Source: Loxodes magnus (taxonomy: Eukaryota; Ciliophora; Karyorelictea; Loxodida; Loxodidae). From it: 64,000 bases of DNA. This document shows positions 49,574 to 60,222 of the stretch, in pieces. The DNA is taken from NCBI GenBank assembly GCA_946699065.1, contig CAMPDV010000143.1, forward strand, positions 434,001 to 498,000, written 5' to 3'. The notes beneath the pieces are model-generated. The model was given only the letters and a program-made list of their open reading frames with translations, did no database searches and was not told the DNA's origin. Positions within the stretch are counted from its first letter, which is position 1; every line of letters begins with the position of its first letter. The position numbers were made by a program, and so were the translations under genes.

Positions 49574-50402
49574 TAATAATAATAGTAAACTAAAAGTAAT
49601 TAAAGTTTAGCATTCCCTGGATTTTCAACTAGGTTTTTGCTACCATTTTTTTAGCGTGGATGGATACCACGCCATTTTTTTATGTGGATGGAACCACAGA
49701 GGATCTTCTGTCTTTTATGTGAATAGTTTTCTCTTGTAAATCCCTGTTTAGGTTATTCAGAGTCTGCTGAGTATGCTTAACGTTTTTTATTGTTCTTTTA
49801 TCTAAATTTATCTTCACTAATCGCAATTTTGTAATAAATGTCACTTTGATTTGCAATAATAGCATTGTTTGCCTTGTTTTTTCTTGAATCTCTTCAGAAA
49901 TACTTTTTTTTCAAGTTAATCGATTCTTTTGATTAAATCTATATTAATCTTTTAGTCATTCTATTTTTCTTAAACGTTTGCTTATGTAGAAACATTTTCG
50001 ATAATCATATTTTGTTCTTGCTTAAAATTTGATTGAGATTATTCATATAGTTACTATTCCGTGACTAGATTATTCTAAATCAATTATCGTCTAATTATTA
50101 GAAGCTCGTTATTTTAATCTTCGATAGTATTCATTAGTTCTTTTATTTTTTCCCCTTGGTTGTAAATTGTTTCCTAATAATTTTGTATTATTGTTTTCAT
50201 TTGGTCAAGCTATATTTATATTTCGGATTATTTTTATACCTTTACTGGATTCGATTCTATTGTTCCGATTATAATTTTTCCTTCAGAGGAGGAACTTGAT
50301 TTATCTTCTTCTTGTTGTTGTCTCTGCATTTGTTTCGCAGCTTTCCTTTTTGCGTTCTTAATTTGGCTTTTGGAAAGGCGAATAGATTATTCCATTTTTT
50401 TT
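49574..50402 (-). mobile_element. G3 element: complete ORF1-only retroposon with 15-bp target-site duplication
   Basis: Flanked by the perfect direct repeat ATAACGAATACTTAA (49559-49573 and 50403-50417). The 5' end is a run of A directly before the ATG at 50395, so there is almost no leader. The 3' end has two successive hairpins with the same CCAT core (GTGG-TTCCAT-CCAC near 49690 and GCGTGG-TATCCAT-CCACGC near 49660), then ACTTTTAGTTTAC and a TATTATTATT tail. The tail motif matches those of the LINEs and the SINE. The element is 829 bp long and carries one open frame. It looks young and whole but has no enzymatic genes. Confidence 0.8.
49625..50395 (-). CDS. G3 ORF1-like protein: coiled coil and CCHC zinc knuckle, about 256 aa
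   Basis: MEQSIRLSKSQIKNAKRKAA, a basic start, is followed by a Ser/Glu stretch and a coiled coil over about residues 60-175 (LDQMKTIIQNYQETIYNQ, IDLIKRIDQLEKKV). Then comes CYYCKSKWHLLQNC, an exact C-x2-C-x4-H-x4-C knuckle whose Trp is a TGA codon. The C-terminus is basic and overlaps the 3' hairpins. The first TGA that could serve as stop is 49627-49625, but earlier TGA codons (CDQW, SRLW) read plausibly as Trp, so the end is uncertain. The protein type is an RNA-binding ORF1 product of non-LTR elements, probably coating the element RNA. The frame has no breaks. Confidence 0.7.
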
Positions 50403-50417
50403 ATAACGAATACTTAA

Positions 50418-52290
50418 ATAACAATCTTTATAATATGAATAAAATAGATTAATGAGTAATAAATAATGACTATTTCTAATTAGAAAATGAATATGAAAGT
50501 ATTTTAATTTAATTTCTTGATAAGATCTTTTAGACATAAATAAATGCTTATTATTTTTAAAATCTATATTAAACAAAATATTTTAAATATTATTAAGTTT
50601 ATGAATTTTAGTATCTTAAATTAATAAATACTATATTACTGTGTAGTTATTAAAGGAATCCTTAAATTAAAAATTATGATTTAAGTGCCTAATAATTTCA
50701 ATAGAATAAAAATAGCTCATTATTAAGATTATTTATGAAGTTGCGTATTATTCGATTTATGGTCTTAGAAAAAACATTGTATTTTATAATGTTATATATT
50801 ATTTATTTTTATATTAAAATATTTTAAATTTTGTATAGATATAATAGTAATAGTTTTTAACTTACACTTAGTATATTTAATAAATAAAAAAGCTTTTGTT
50901 TTAATGTCTTAGACATAATGAATATTATATTAATTTGCTAATTAATTTCATTTTGCTAATATGCATTATTATTAAAATAAAATCATTTTTATTATTATTT
51001 AATATAAAGATACTTAAGTTAAAATTTGTATTGCTTATATTCCAAATATTTAAATAGTTTGGTACCAAATGTTTGTTATATGATAAACAATAACTTTTTA
51101 TTCTTAAAACTTTAAATTTTAAGATTATTTTAGTAAAAATTAAATAATTAAGCAATTTAATCTTATATTCACTTATTATTTATGCCTATAAATAAATTAT
51201 TTATTCTTTTATCAAAATATGCTCTTTTAATTGGCTTAATCACTAATATTTTTAATATTTATCAATCGTTTTATTAAATTTAATTTTTACTAAAGAAATA
51301 AAAATGACTTGAAAAATTAAATTAATAATTTTTAAGTTAAATATGTTTAAACAATTTATTTTAGTTATTTGATAAATAAGGATTATATTATAAACAATTA
51401 GTTGCTCTTTCTGTTTGTGATTCTTTTATTTGATATTTATCATCAATTTCTTATTTTATTTTTCTACCAACTATTTTTAATTTATTACTTAATTAAAATT
51501 TAATAATCAAATTATTTTATACTTGTTCACTAAAGGAGGATAACTGAATATACTAAAAAATCAAATTTTACTTTTAAGTATAATGGAGAACTATATAAAT
51601 GATTTTTACTAAATTCCCATATTATGATTATATTTGGCTTATTAACTTATTATAATTCTATATTATACCTACGTTCTTTTAGATTTATACTTGCTTTATT
51701 TACATTTATTTGCATTTATAGTTTAATTTTTTTAAAGATTCGAATATATTCAAACTTTTATTCTTTTTTTCCTTTTATAGATATTAAAAAAATTAAATTA
51801 ATTTTATCTAAAAATCTTTGGTAGTATAAATCGCTGAGCAAAAGATGGTTTAAGTAACTTTTGAATTTTATTAATAATGATTATAATGTTATCCGAATTA
51901 TAAAAAAAATAAAAAAATTGGTTTTAAATAAAATTTATTCCATTGATACTATATTTAAAAAATAAATAAAAATGTAAACAATTCCGTCCTTATTCACTAA
52001 ATACTAAAAATTAAATTAAGAAACAACCTTTAAAAATTTCTATAAATATACAAAGACATAATCTAAATTAATAAGCTTAAAATCTTAATATCCTTTTATA
52101 CATAATACCAAACAATATTAAGACCTTTAAAATAACTAAGAAACATAAACATGTAATATATATACCTTAAATAAAAAATAAAAATAACTTTTAAACTGTA
52201 TAAAAAACTAATATAAAATATATAATAGATTTATCTACTTTTAATAATTAAAAATTAAATCGTCAAATTTAATTAGTCTTAAATAAATTT
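50418..52290. other. AT-rich region without recognisable features
   Basis: Almost 1.9 kb of very AT-rich DNA. A hydrophobic open frame near 51624-51824 looks like AT-rich noise. Nothing else is recognised. Confidence 0.4.
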
Positions 52291-52302
52291 ATTCCTCAAC
52301 TC

Positions 52303-53122
52303 TTAACTCGCAATCCTCCACTTCTTCACAATATTGTCATCCGCTCCAGATATTAACCATTTACTGTCACTACTCAATGCTATAGATTCAATTTATTATG
52401 TATGCCCTTAAAGAGTCTATATAAACATTCCGCATTAAAATTCCATATCTTGATTAAGTGGTCATAAGAGCCAGAAAATATAGCACTTGGATCAGAATTT
52501 ACTGAATACTTGATACACCTTTCGTGTGACCTTGAAGATTACGAACTAGCTAACCAGTAGAGAAGTCTCATATCTTAATTGATTTATCAGAAGAACTCGA
52601 TATTATATACTTATTGTCCAAAGTGAAAATTACCGATAAAACATAACTTGAATGACCAGAAAGAGTTTGATTGAGCTGGCCAGTCTGGAAATCCCAAATA
52701 TTGATCGTTTTATCATTAGATGCTGATATGATTCATTTCTAGTCAAAGGAGATAACTACCGATCTAACTCAATTAGTATGCCCAGCCAAATTTTTATGGA
52801 GTATACCAGTCTGAAAATTTCAGATATTGATCGTTGTATCTTCAGATGCTGATATGATTCATTTCTAGTCAGAGGAGATAACTACCGATCAAATGATAGA
52901 AGTGTGTGCCTTCAAAGTTCTTAGGAGGGTATCAGTCTGGAAATTCCAGATCTTTATAGAATTTTCAGGGTATCCTGAACTAGATGCAATTCAATTCAGG
53001 TAATTTGATATGGCTACCGAGTATACATATGAGGAGTGAACAGTAATGACTTAGTCTAAAAATATTAAAAAATAACTTAACTTTTATCGTAGTTGATCTT
53101 ATTAACAAGTCTTTAGAAGCAT
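52303..53122 (-). pseudogene. WD40-repeat protein, possibly with a short intron; frame breaks in the 3' half
   Basis: Seven WD-type units are visible on the minus strand. Examples are SGYPENSIKIWNFQT, KWIISASEDTTINIWNF, KWIISASNDKTINIWDF, YIISSSSDKSIKIWDFSTG, IFSGSYDHLIKIWNF and KWLISGADDNIVKKW. TGA and TGG alternate at the same Trp of successive repeats, direct evidence for TGA as Trp. Two single-base frame changes near 52500 and 52430 interrupt an otherwise good sequence, so it may be a recent pseudogene or hold base errors. The start is taken as ATG 53122, joined through a possible 21-base intron at 53056-53076. The end is uncertain; the last recognisable residues are WRIAS before a TAA at 52305-52303. 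WD40 propellers are binding platforms; the partner is unknown. Confidence 0.7.
53056..53076 (-). other. candidate 21-nt intron in the WD40 gene
   Basis: GTTATTTTTTAATATTTTTAG has GT and AG ends, is almost pure AT, and its removal joins an ATG-started frame (MLLKTCQQDQLRQKLN) to the first WD repeat (QVITVHSSYVYSVA). This is inference from one gene. Confidence 0.35.
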
Positions 53123-53660
53123 AAATTTGGTAAGATTTCAATTTAAATAGAAGAAATTATATTCTTCCAAGGAACTGTTTCGTTATCTTAAGAATTTTCG
53201 CAAAAAAAATGCATTTAGCAAATTGTATTTTTTTTCTATTTTCATATTTATAGCTTACAATAAAATTGTTTAATTAAATTAACTCATCTAAATAATTTTT
53301 TTGGCTTAATTCAAACAAAATTAAATAATTAAATAATTGATTTATTAAGTATACTTCAAATTACTCTATTTTATTACTAATAATTCATTAAAATTTTTTA
53401 TTTATAAAGGTCCCTCTTAAAATAATTAGCTAAAATCATTTATTACTTATATTTTATGGTTATTTAAGAGAAATTGGTTATAGAAATTTAATATAAAAAA
53501 GTTGTAGAAAGTAAATATTTAAACTAACTAGAAATGAAATGTTTACATTATCACTAATTTTAGTTTACTATTTTTAAATTGTAACCTTTTATTTTATAAA
53601 TAAGCTTTAATATGTTTAATTATGTCTATTAAAGTATTTCAAATAAAGATTTATAAATTT
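53123..53660. other. AT-rich spacer
   Basis: Upstream of the WD40 gene; nothing recognised. Confidence 0.4.
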
Positions 53661-53664
53661 ATAG

Positions 53665-54165
53665 AAATTAACTAAATTAAACTGAACAAATCATATAGAA
53701 TAGAAAATATTAGTATATACAAGCTCAGAACCCAATCATTCAATTTCCTAAAATATTTTTAAAACCGTCGATACCCAATTGATAACCCTTACTACATCTG
53801 TGGAGATTACGACACCTTTAAGCATATAATTGAATTTAACTACTATTCAGACATAAGGGAATGATTATAGTAAAAGATTGGGAATTTCGAAATAAAGCGT
53901 TTTATTCCTAATGATTAAGTTTATGTAAATATATTTCCTAACCATCAAGCAGTAGAGTTAGATTTACAAATCAAAAATTTTCACCGATTGTTATTTGATC
54001 GAAGAATGGAGCTATTGAAATAGAAAAGAAGGAATCATCAGAAAAGTATAGATAAGAAATGCTGATGAAGAGGAAGTGATGTGATGAAACTTTTAAATTT
54101 AAAAGTTTTTAATTGGAAGAAGAAGATTTTACAGATAATGATGTCCAAAATTCTTTTTAGTTTGA
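53665..54165 (+). mobile_element. LINE 3'-terminal fragment
   Basis: Collinear with 2165-2770 of the left-edge LINE: SIYKLRTQSF, the Cys/His motif YPIDNPYYICGDYDTFKHI, FHRLLFDRRMELL, then GATGTCCAAAATTCTTTTTAGTTTGAA. This end, GTCCAAAA..CTTTTTAGTTT, is the closest LINE match to the SINE end GTCCAAAAACTTTTTTAGTT. 5'-truncated and dead. Confidence 0.75.
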
Positions 54166-54350
54166 ATATTAGTATAATTCACACTTTGGCTTATATGTAA
54201 AATTTGATTTGTTAGTATATTCATTTCTTCTCCTATCTTCTTCCTGTCTTGCATTTAATATAAACATAATTTGGTAATAAACATATCCTTAAACTAAAAT
54301 TAAGCAGATAATATAAAATAGTCGAAGAATTTTGTAGGTAATCTGGAACA

Positions 54351-54821
54351 ATGAATAACTGTATTGAGAGTAATCTTGTATTTTATGCCATCACGAATAA
54401 GAATGGACAAGCTCAAAAGAGATATGCCTAACTTGCCCGAGAGCTCTCGCTAAAATTCGAAGGTTTGACTGACATTTTTAAATTTAAATTTGGAGTTTAT
54501 TTTTAAAAGAATGTGTATTTGCAACAAAATATTAAAATAATATTTGAATAAGAAGATTCCCAATATAGAGAAGCTTATGCATTTCATTTGATAATGTACT
54601 AAGACAAAAAGAATAATGAGAACATTTAAATTAAAATAAGTGGTTAACTTGTGACAAAGCTATTAACATTAAAATGCAAGAAGTTGCAGTCCAAAAACTC
54701 TTTTAGTTTAAAATTAAATTAATTAATAATGTTACAGTTAGTCTAATACACATTTGATTAATTATTTAGATCTTATATGGGAAAATTATAACTTTATATA
54801 AGATTATTAATTTACAAATGA
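54351..54821 (+). CDS. unrecognised reading frame with a LINE/SINE-type 3' tail
   Basis: ATG 54351 (MNNCIESNLVFYAITNKNGQ) gives a good protein-like frame of about 110 codons with no TGA (YAQLARELSLKFEGLTDIFK, YREAYAFHLIMYQDKKN). Near 54690-54730 the DNA becomes GTCCAAAAACTCTTTTAGTTT plus an ATTAATTAAT tail, the 3' end of the SINE. The nominal stop is TGA 54819, past that tail, so the real end is probably earlier. It may be a cellular sequence or small element mobilised by the LINE. No family is recognised. Confidence 0.4.
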
Positions 54822-55228
54822 TATTGAGCTTAAATATATATTGAATAATAATAGGCTTTATTTTAGTTTAATTAAAGTTATAATCAGAATAACTTAATAA
54901 ATAATTAATAAAACTAAATAGTAGAAACTAAAGATTGCAAATATACTAAAAATTTATAAGTGTTTCGATAATTTCGATGAATTGTGAATATTACTAATAA
55001 ATTAAGTAAATCTTTTTTAATAAAATTTGATGTCTTAAAAATAAAGTTATTAATAGCTAAAAATAAGACAATATTACAAAAATAAAATTTTAATTTATTT
55101 TTATATTTAAAATAGCTGTTGTTGTTAAACTTAAGAATTAAGATTTAAGATTCTTAAGTATCTCTTATTTTATTAATAAACCAAAAAACATTTTAGTTTA
55201 TATTAAATAAAAAAAGGAAAATATAATC
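54822..55228. other. AT-rich spacer
   Basis: Nothing recognised apart from an isolated CATTTTAGTTTATATTAAAT near 55190, which resembles the retroposon tails but has no body attached. Confidence 0.35.
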
Positions 55229-56020
55229 AAGAAAGGCCTTTGATCCATCTTCTAATAGTAGAGAGAAAGCTAGAAACATCAATTCTATAGCACAAATCTT
55301 CTTAAAGCAACCTATGAAATATTAACATGCAAAAATCTCGACTGAATATCTTCCAAAGAAGCAGAAAATTGGTTAATTCATGACCTAAATCATCAAATTT
55401 TGTCTCTATTAGACCTTGATGACTTAAACAAGAGTAAAATCCTTGGAGTATCTTAGGAAGAAATGGATAAAAGATTTTAGCCTTTATCGAACAAATTTAG
55501 GATCTGGAAAAATAAATAAATACTCTTGCTGGGACCATGAAAAATAAACGTAATAAAAAAGGATCTCATACTGCACGAGGACGATAATGAAATCCACAAA
55601 ATGGACAGATAAGCGGAAACAGGAATAATACTATAGATAGACAGATTTTCCACAAATTTAATGATAATTGAAGAACAGTAAGACGAGAATTTTGCCTATA
55701 CGAAAATTAAATTATCCATTTAGAAAATTAAGAAAAAAAGTCTAAAGAATCGAATAGAAAAGCATAATAAGTTAGACTATTCAAAGCGATGATATATTAA
55801 TAGAAATCAAACAGTCAACAATCAAAATCTAAACAAATTTGAACCATAAAAAGATTAGTTTAGTTCGGACGGAATAAGTAAATCACTAAGAGTCAGATAA
55901 ATCAGGAACCGTACTCCTTCCAGAAGTGAAAGGTACAATAAATCTTCGGCCTACATAAAACTCCATTAGTTGAATAGTGAGTAAGCTACTTCCAGACATT
56001 AAACGGATAAGTCCATATGA
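55229..56020 (+). CDS. unrecognised reading frame, about 263 codons, start unclear
   Basis: A consistent protein-like frame runs to TGA 56018-56020, with TGA as Trp in KKGLWS, NLDWIS, LGPWKIN and KRWYIN. Segments such as EAENWLIHDLNHQILSLLDL, ILHEDDNEIHKMDRQ, IEEQQDENFAYTKIKLSI and a basic Ser/Arg-rich end (RTPSRSERYN) look like a folded N-terminal part and a disordered C-terminus. Codon composition is richer in G and C than the flanks. There is no ATG near the 5' end, so the start is lost or lies in an unrecognised exon. No zinc motif and no known domain is seen. It could be another element protein or a host gene. Confidence 0.4.
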
Positions 56021-56156
56021 ATCCTTCTTTTGTGTACATTCGCTCATAACATAATCATAGTTAAATACACTTACGACTGTATAAATATATGTTTGCTTGA
56101 TTTTGTAAAATGATAAAATATAATTTCTGATATTTATTATATATATTAAATTTCCA

Positions 56157-56640
56157 TAGTTGTTCGAAGGTGAACAACAAGGGACGGCTTCATCAGAGGT
56201 TGGGGAAGCTAAGTACCCATAATTGACTTTATGTCTTCCTCTGCTTTGGTTTGTCGAGACATAAGATTCTTAGACCTTCGGCACTGACTTATTATAATTT
56301 TTAATTCTGGAACGAAAAAGAAATAATATTGCGAGCTACATCAGAGGTGGGGAATTTAAGTATCCATAATTGACACATTCGTCCTCTGCTTTGGTGATGC
56401 AATAAGACGCAAATCTGCCATGTCCTTGAACCTCCAACAAGTATTAAAGATTACGAGTATTCTTAAATTATATCAGTATTGAACATTTTTATCAGTACTG
56501 AATAATTATACAGTATTGAACAAGGTCTACCAGTATCTAATAATTTTATCAGTAAGAAACATTCTTGTCAGTACGAAACATTTATTAAAGAGTTGCGCAC
56601 CAACGAGAGTGCTACGCGCTCTATAATCAAATTTATTTAT
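56157..56640 (+). repeat. structured repeat R2, two core monomers plus 19-nt tandem array
   Basis: Starts with a perfect hairpin GTTGTTC-GAAGGT-GAACAAC. Two related cores follow (about 56190-56270 and 56340-56410). Each has CAGAGG pairing with CCTCTG about 45 bases later and GGG pairing with CCC inside. From about 56475 to 56590 come six 19-base units of the type TATCAGTATTGAACATTTT, then a GC-rich end with CTACGCGCTCTATAATCAAA. A second copy lies at 59890-60222 with one core; a diverged one lies at 2930 (-). No coding sense. It may be a non-coding retroposon. Confidence 0.7.
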
Positions 56641-58021
56641 TATTTATTTAGTTTATTGGATATTTAACATATTTTTGCTTAAAAAAGAAGAAAGTTAGCC
56701 GAAATAATTATGCATTTTAATATGCTTTTAAGGTGTTGAATTCCTTATTTTATTGATTAAATTTTAAAATTAATGTTAAAAATTATAAGCTTTTACTTAT
56801 TTAGACTAACTTGATGAATGGATATATTAATTAAAAAGAGAATGATTAAATGAAAGGTAAACTAATTTTATTTCAATAGAATTCTTGTTGTTTGACTAAG
56901 TAAAAATAAGTTTTATGGTATATTTATTAGACTAGATATTTAGTTTATTATTAATTTAGGGACTAAGTTAAATAAATCTCAAATGTAAAAGCTAAATAAA
57001 CTTTAAAAATTATTTCCTCTTCCAATAAATTATATAAACCTTATAAAAATACTAATTTTAGAAATTGTCTAGTTTTAATTTTTAAATCTGATATTATTTT
57101 CTATATATTTTTAAGAATTATATCATAATATGTTTAAAAATCTTTCCTTATATGCTTAACTAGAATTTTAATATCTTAATTTCTTTCAAATAACCTAAAA
57201 TATTTTTTATTATATCTGAGTTTTTAATTAAAAGGTTAGTTAATTTCTTTATGTTCTATCAAAAATAAGTTTTAGTTTAGTTGATAAAGTAAAATATTTT
57301 TGCTGCATTCCTTTATAAATTTTTATAGAATACTTTATCTATGTGATATATATAAAGCAATTTTAGATTTCCTTATAAATTAACTAAATAATTTATTTAT
57401 AGTCTACTAAATATGATTCATATTTGTTTTATATCTTAGTAAATATAAAATTAATGGTTTAGATTGAATACTAACAAAAGTTAAATGTGTGTTTTCTTAA
57501 GGTATATAGTTATAGATTAATAATTTATTAAAATAAATAGCTAAATATCTAATATCCTTAGTTTAATAAGTATAATCTATTTCTTAATTACATAATTAAT
57601 TTATTAGAATGTTTTGTAGACTTATATATCTTATATTATTAAAATCCCTATTTAGATTTTTAAACTTTTTTATATTTTTTTATTTCCACTTTTTAGGAAT
57701 AAAAGGATATAATGTAATTTAAATTTTTCGTTATTTTCTAAAAGTTAGACTGAAGAAATTAGAGCTTTAGGAAAAAAATAATTTGTAAAATGCTAAAAGC
57801 TTTTAAATTCTCCCTTATATTCTTTTTTAGTAAATAATTGAATATGAAATAATATATTATATGACTAATATACTTCTATTAAGAAATTATCTTTCCAATT
57901 AAATCTTTTTATTGTAATTACTTAAAATTTTAATTTTTTAATTCTTAACTTCTTCCTCTTTTTCCACTATTAAAGTAAAAATGAATATTTTGTATTATAT
58001 TACATTTAAATTTATTTTTCG
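56641..58021. other. AT-rich region without recognisable features
   Basis: Nothing recognised. Confidence 0.4.
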
Positions 58022-58030
58022 AAAGTATTT

Positions 58031-58352
58031 TTAATTAATTAATTTCAACTAAAAAAGTTTTTGGACCGGAAATTCCTTTCCGATTGCACGACCCGACGCT
58101 CTCTTTTTATGGAATAACGGGGATATCCTGTTGTGCTCCAGGCACAGCTGCTAGGGAGCTCCATCGCTCTGAGCAGCCAGGCTTCAAGCCCCTAACAAGA
58201 GCGGATAATCTCAAAGACAACGTTCCCTTCAGAAAATGACTCTGACCAGGGACTTTCTCAGTGACATGAAAGGAACTTGTTCCTAGCCATAAAACCAGAA
58301 AGTGTCGTCACGAAGGTCATTCTCAGCTCCCACCATCTTTTCAATTATTTCT
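58031..58352 (-). mobile_element. SINE-like GC-rich retroposon, copy 2
   Basis: Reverse orientation relative to copies 1 and 3, with few differences. Flanked by the 9-bp repeat AAAGTATTT (58022-58030 and 58353-58361). The hairpin is at 58067-58082 and the tail is AATTAATTAATT on the minus strand. Confidence 0.75.
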
Positions 58353-58361
58353 AAAGTATTT

Positions 58362-59524
58362 AATAAAATAAAATTAATTATACAAATTATTTTATTTTTT
58401 CTATTTATATACCTTTAATAAACTTGCTTTTATAAAAGAATCTCCTTAGCAAATTTAAAAGTTATTACTATAACAATTTATAAGCAGTATATTTAAAATT
58501 TCCCTTTTTTTGTTAATTTTCACTTGTATTTTTTGCAATAAGTATAGGATTAAATTATTTATTTAATTTACCTTACAAAGCTAAATTATTCTTTTATTAT
58601 TTATTTAAATATTATAATAACTTTAAAATTTAAATAGCTAAGCTAAGTATTTAGTAATAAAATTATATTATTATAACTATTTTTTAATTATTATCTTATA
58701 GTTTCATAAGCTATAATTGATAAAAGCATAAGTATAAGTATATTTACAATATATATACATATTTTACAATTTATTCTCTTATAGAAAAACAAATATCTAC
58801 TATATAATGATTTAAATATAACTAATCTAATATAAATACTAAAGCTTATCACTTTTTTATTTATTTAGTTCTTTTTTATTATTTTCTATTTAATGCTTCA
58901 CTTTCTTTTTTAATTTTTAATATAGCTATTAATATTTATTTTAAATACTTAGCATATTTAACTTATATCTAACTTTTATTATTTATGCTTTAATTATTAA
59001 TTTTAATTTTCCTTAAAGTAAAATAATCAAACAAATTTAAGAAAATTAGCTTAAGAGTTATAAGTCTAGATGATATTTGAGCAGAAAACTTTAAATAATA
59101 TTTTAAGAGCTACTTAGTTTTAGAATAAGTGACTGAAGTAAATTAGTTTAATAACCTAATTATTATTTATCTGGAATAACTAAATTTTAATTTATATAAA
59201 ATCCTAAGACATTAAATTCCCTAAGTACATACAAAAGCTTATGCTTTTATACTACTAAATCTTTATTAATTGCTAGTATATTTCAAAATATCATAAGATA
59301 TTAATTTAAATCTATTGCTTGCTAAAGCTTACTAGACTAAATGTCTTTTATAATTAGTTTAAATTATATCTGCTTAATATATTTATAACATAATATGAAT
59401 TATTTAGTCAAAGAAATAGAAAAATTAATTAACTAAAATATGAAAGAAAATATACAGAATTATTACATATTATAAGCTAAACCCTAAAATATCCAATGCT
59501 TTATTTAAATTATATCAACTAACT
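58362..59524. other. AT-rich region without recognisable features
   Basis: Nothing recognised between two SINE copies in opposite orientation. Confidence 0.4.
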
Positions 59525-59538
59525 ATTAAAATTTATTA

Positions 59539-59851
59539 ATAATTGAAAAGATGGTGGGAGCTGAGAATGACCTTCGTGACAACACTTTCTGGTTTTATGG
59601 CTAGGAACAAGTTCCTTTCCTGTTGCTGAGAAAGTCCCTGGTCAGAGTCATTTTCTGAAGGGAACATTGTCTTTGAGATTATCCGCTCTTGGTAGGGGCT
59701 TGAACCCTGGCTGCTCATAGCGATGGAGCTCCCTAGCCGCTATGCCTGGAGCACAACAGGATATCCCCGTTATTCCATAAAAAGAGAGCGTCGGGTCGTG
59801 CAATCGGAAAGGAGTTTCCGGTCCAAAAACTTTTTTAGTTGAAATTAATTA
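59539..59851 (+). mobile_element. SINE-like GC-rich retroposon, copy 3
   Basis: Flanked by the perfect 14-bp repeat ATTAAAATTTATTA (59525-59538 and 59852-59865). Same 5' end, hairpin (CGGAAA-GGAG-TTTCCG), GTCCAAAAACTTTTTTAGTT end and AATTAATTAATTAAAA tail as the others. It sits directly next to an R2 repeat. Confidence 0.8.
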
Positions 59852-59889
59852 ATTAAAATTTATTATATATATATATATTTTTATTAAAT

Positions 59890-60222
59890 AGTTATTCGAA
59901 GGTGAACAACAAGGTCATCTTCATCAGAGGTTGGGGAAGCTAAGTACCCATAATTGACACATTCGTCCTCTGCTTTGGTGATGCAATGAGACACAATCCT
60001 GCCATGTCCTTGGACCTCCAACAAGTATTAAAGATTACGAGTATTCTTAAATTATATCAGTATTGAACATTTTTATCCGTACTGAATAATTATACCAGTA
60101 TTGAACAAGGTCTACCAGTATCTGATAATTTTATCAGTAAGAAACATTCTTGTCAATATGAAACATTTTTTAAAGATCTGCGCGTCAATGAGAATGCTAC
60201 GCGCTCTATAATCAAATTTATT
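59890..60222 (+). repeat. structured repeat R2, copy with one core
   Basis: Carries the 5' hairpin (one mismatch), one core, the same array of 19-base TCAGTA units and the CTACGCGCTCTATAATCAAA end, closely similar to 56157-56640 but lacking one of its two cores. Confidence 0.7.

Noticed and set aside
51624-51824. 66-codon hydrophobic reading frame
   Set aside because: AT-rich sequence naturally yields Phe/Ile/Leu/Tyr-rich frames; no flanking or composition signal supports a gene.
56190-56215. CTGATGA on the minus strand of R2, as in the core of hammerhead ribozymes
   Set aside because: The matching GAAA box and the third stem are not found at the needed distance in any of the three copies.
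56196-56215. GGGGAAGCTAAGTACCC in R2 resembles the GGAAGCTAAGCAGGG part of 5S rRNA
   Set aside because: The similarity is about ten bases; the other 5S elements (box C, terminal stem) are absent, so a 5S-derived SINE cannot be claimed.
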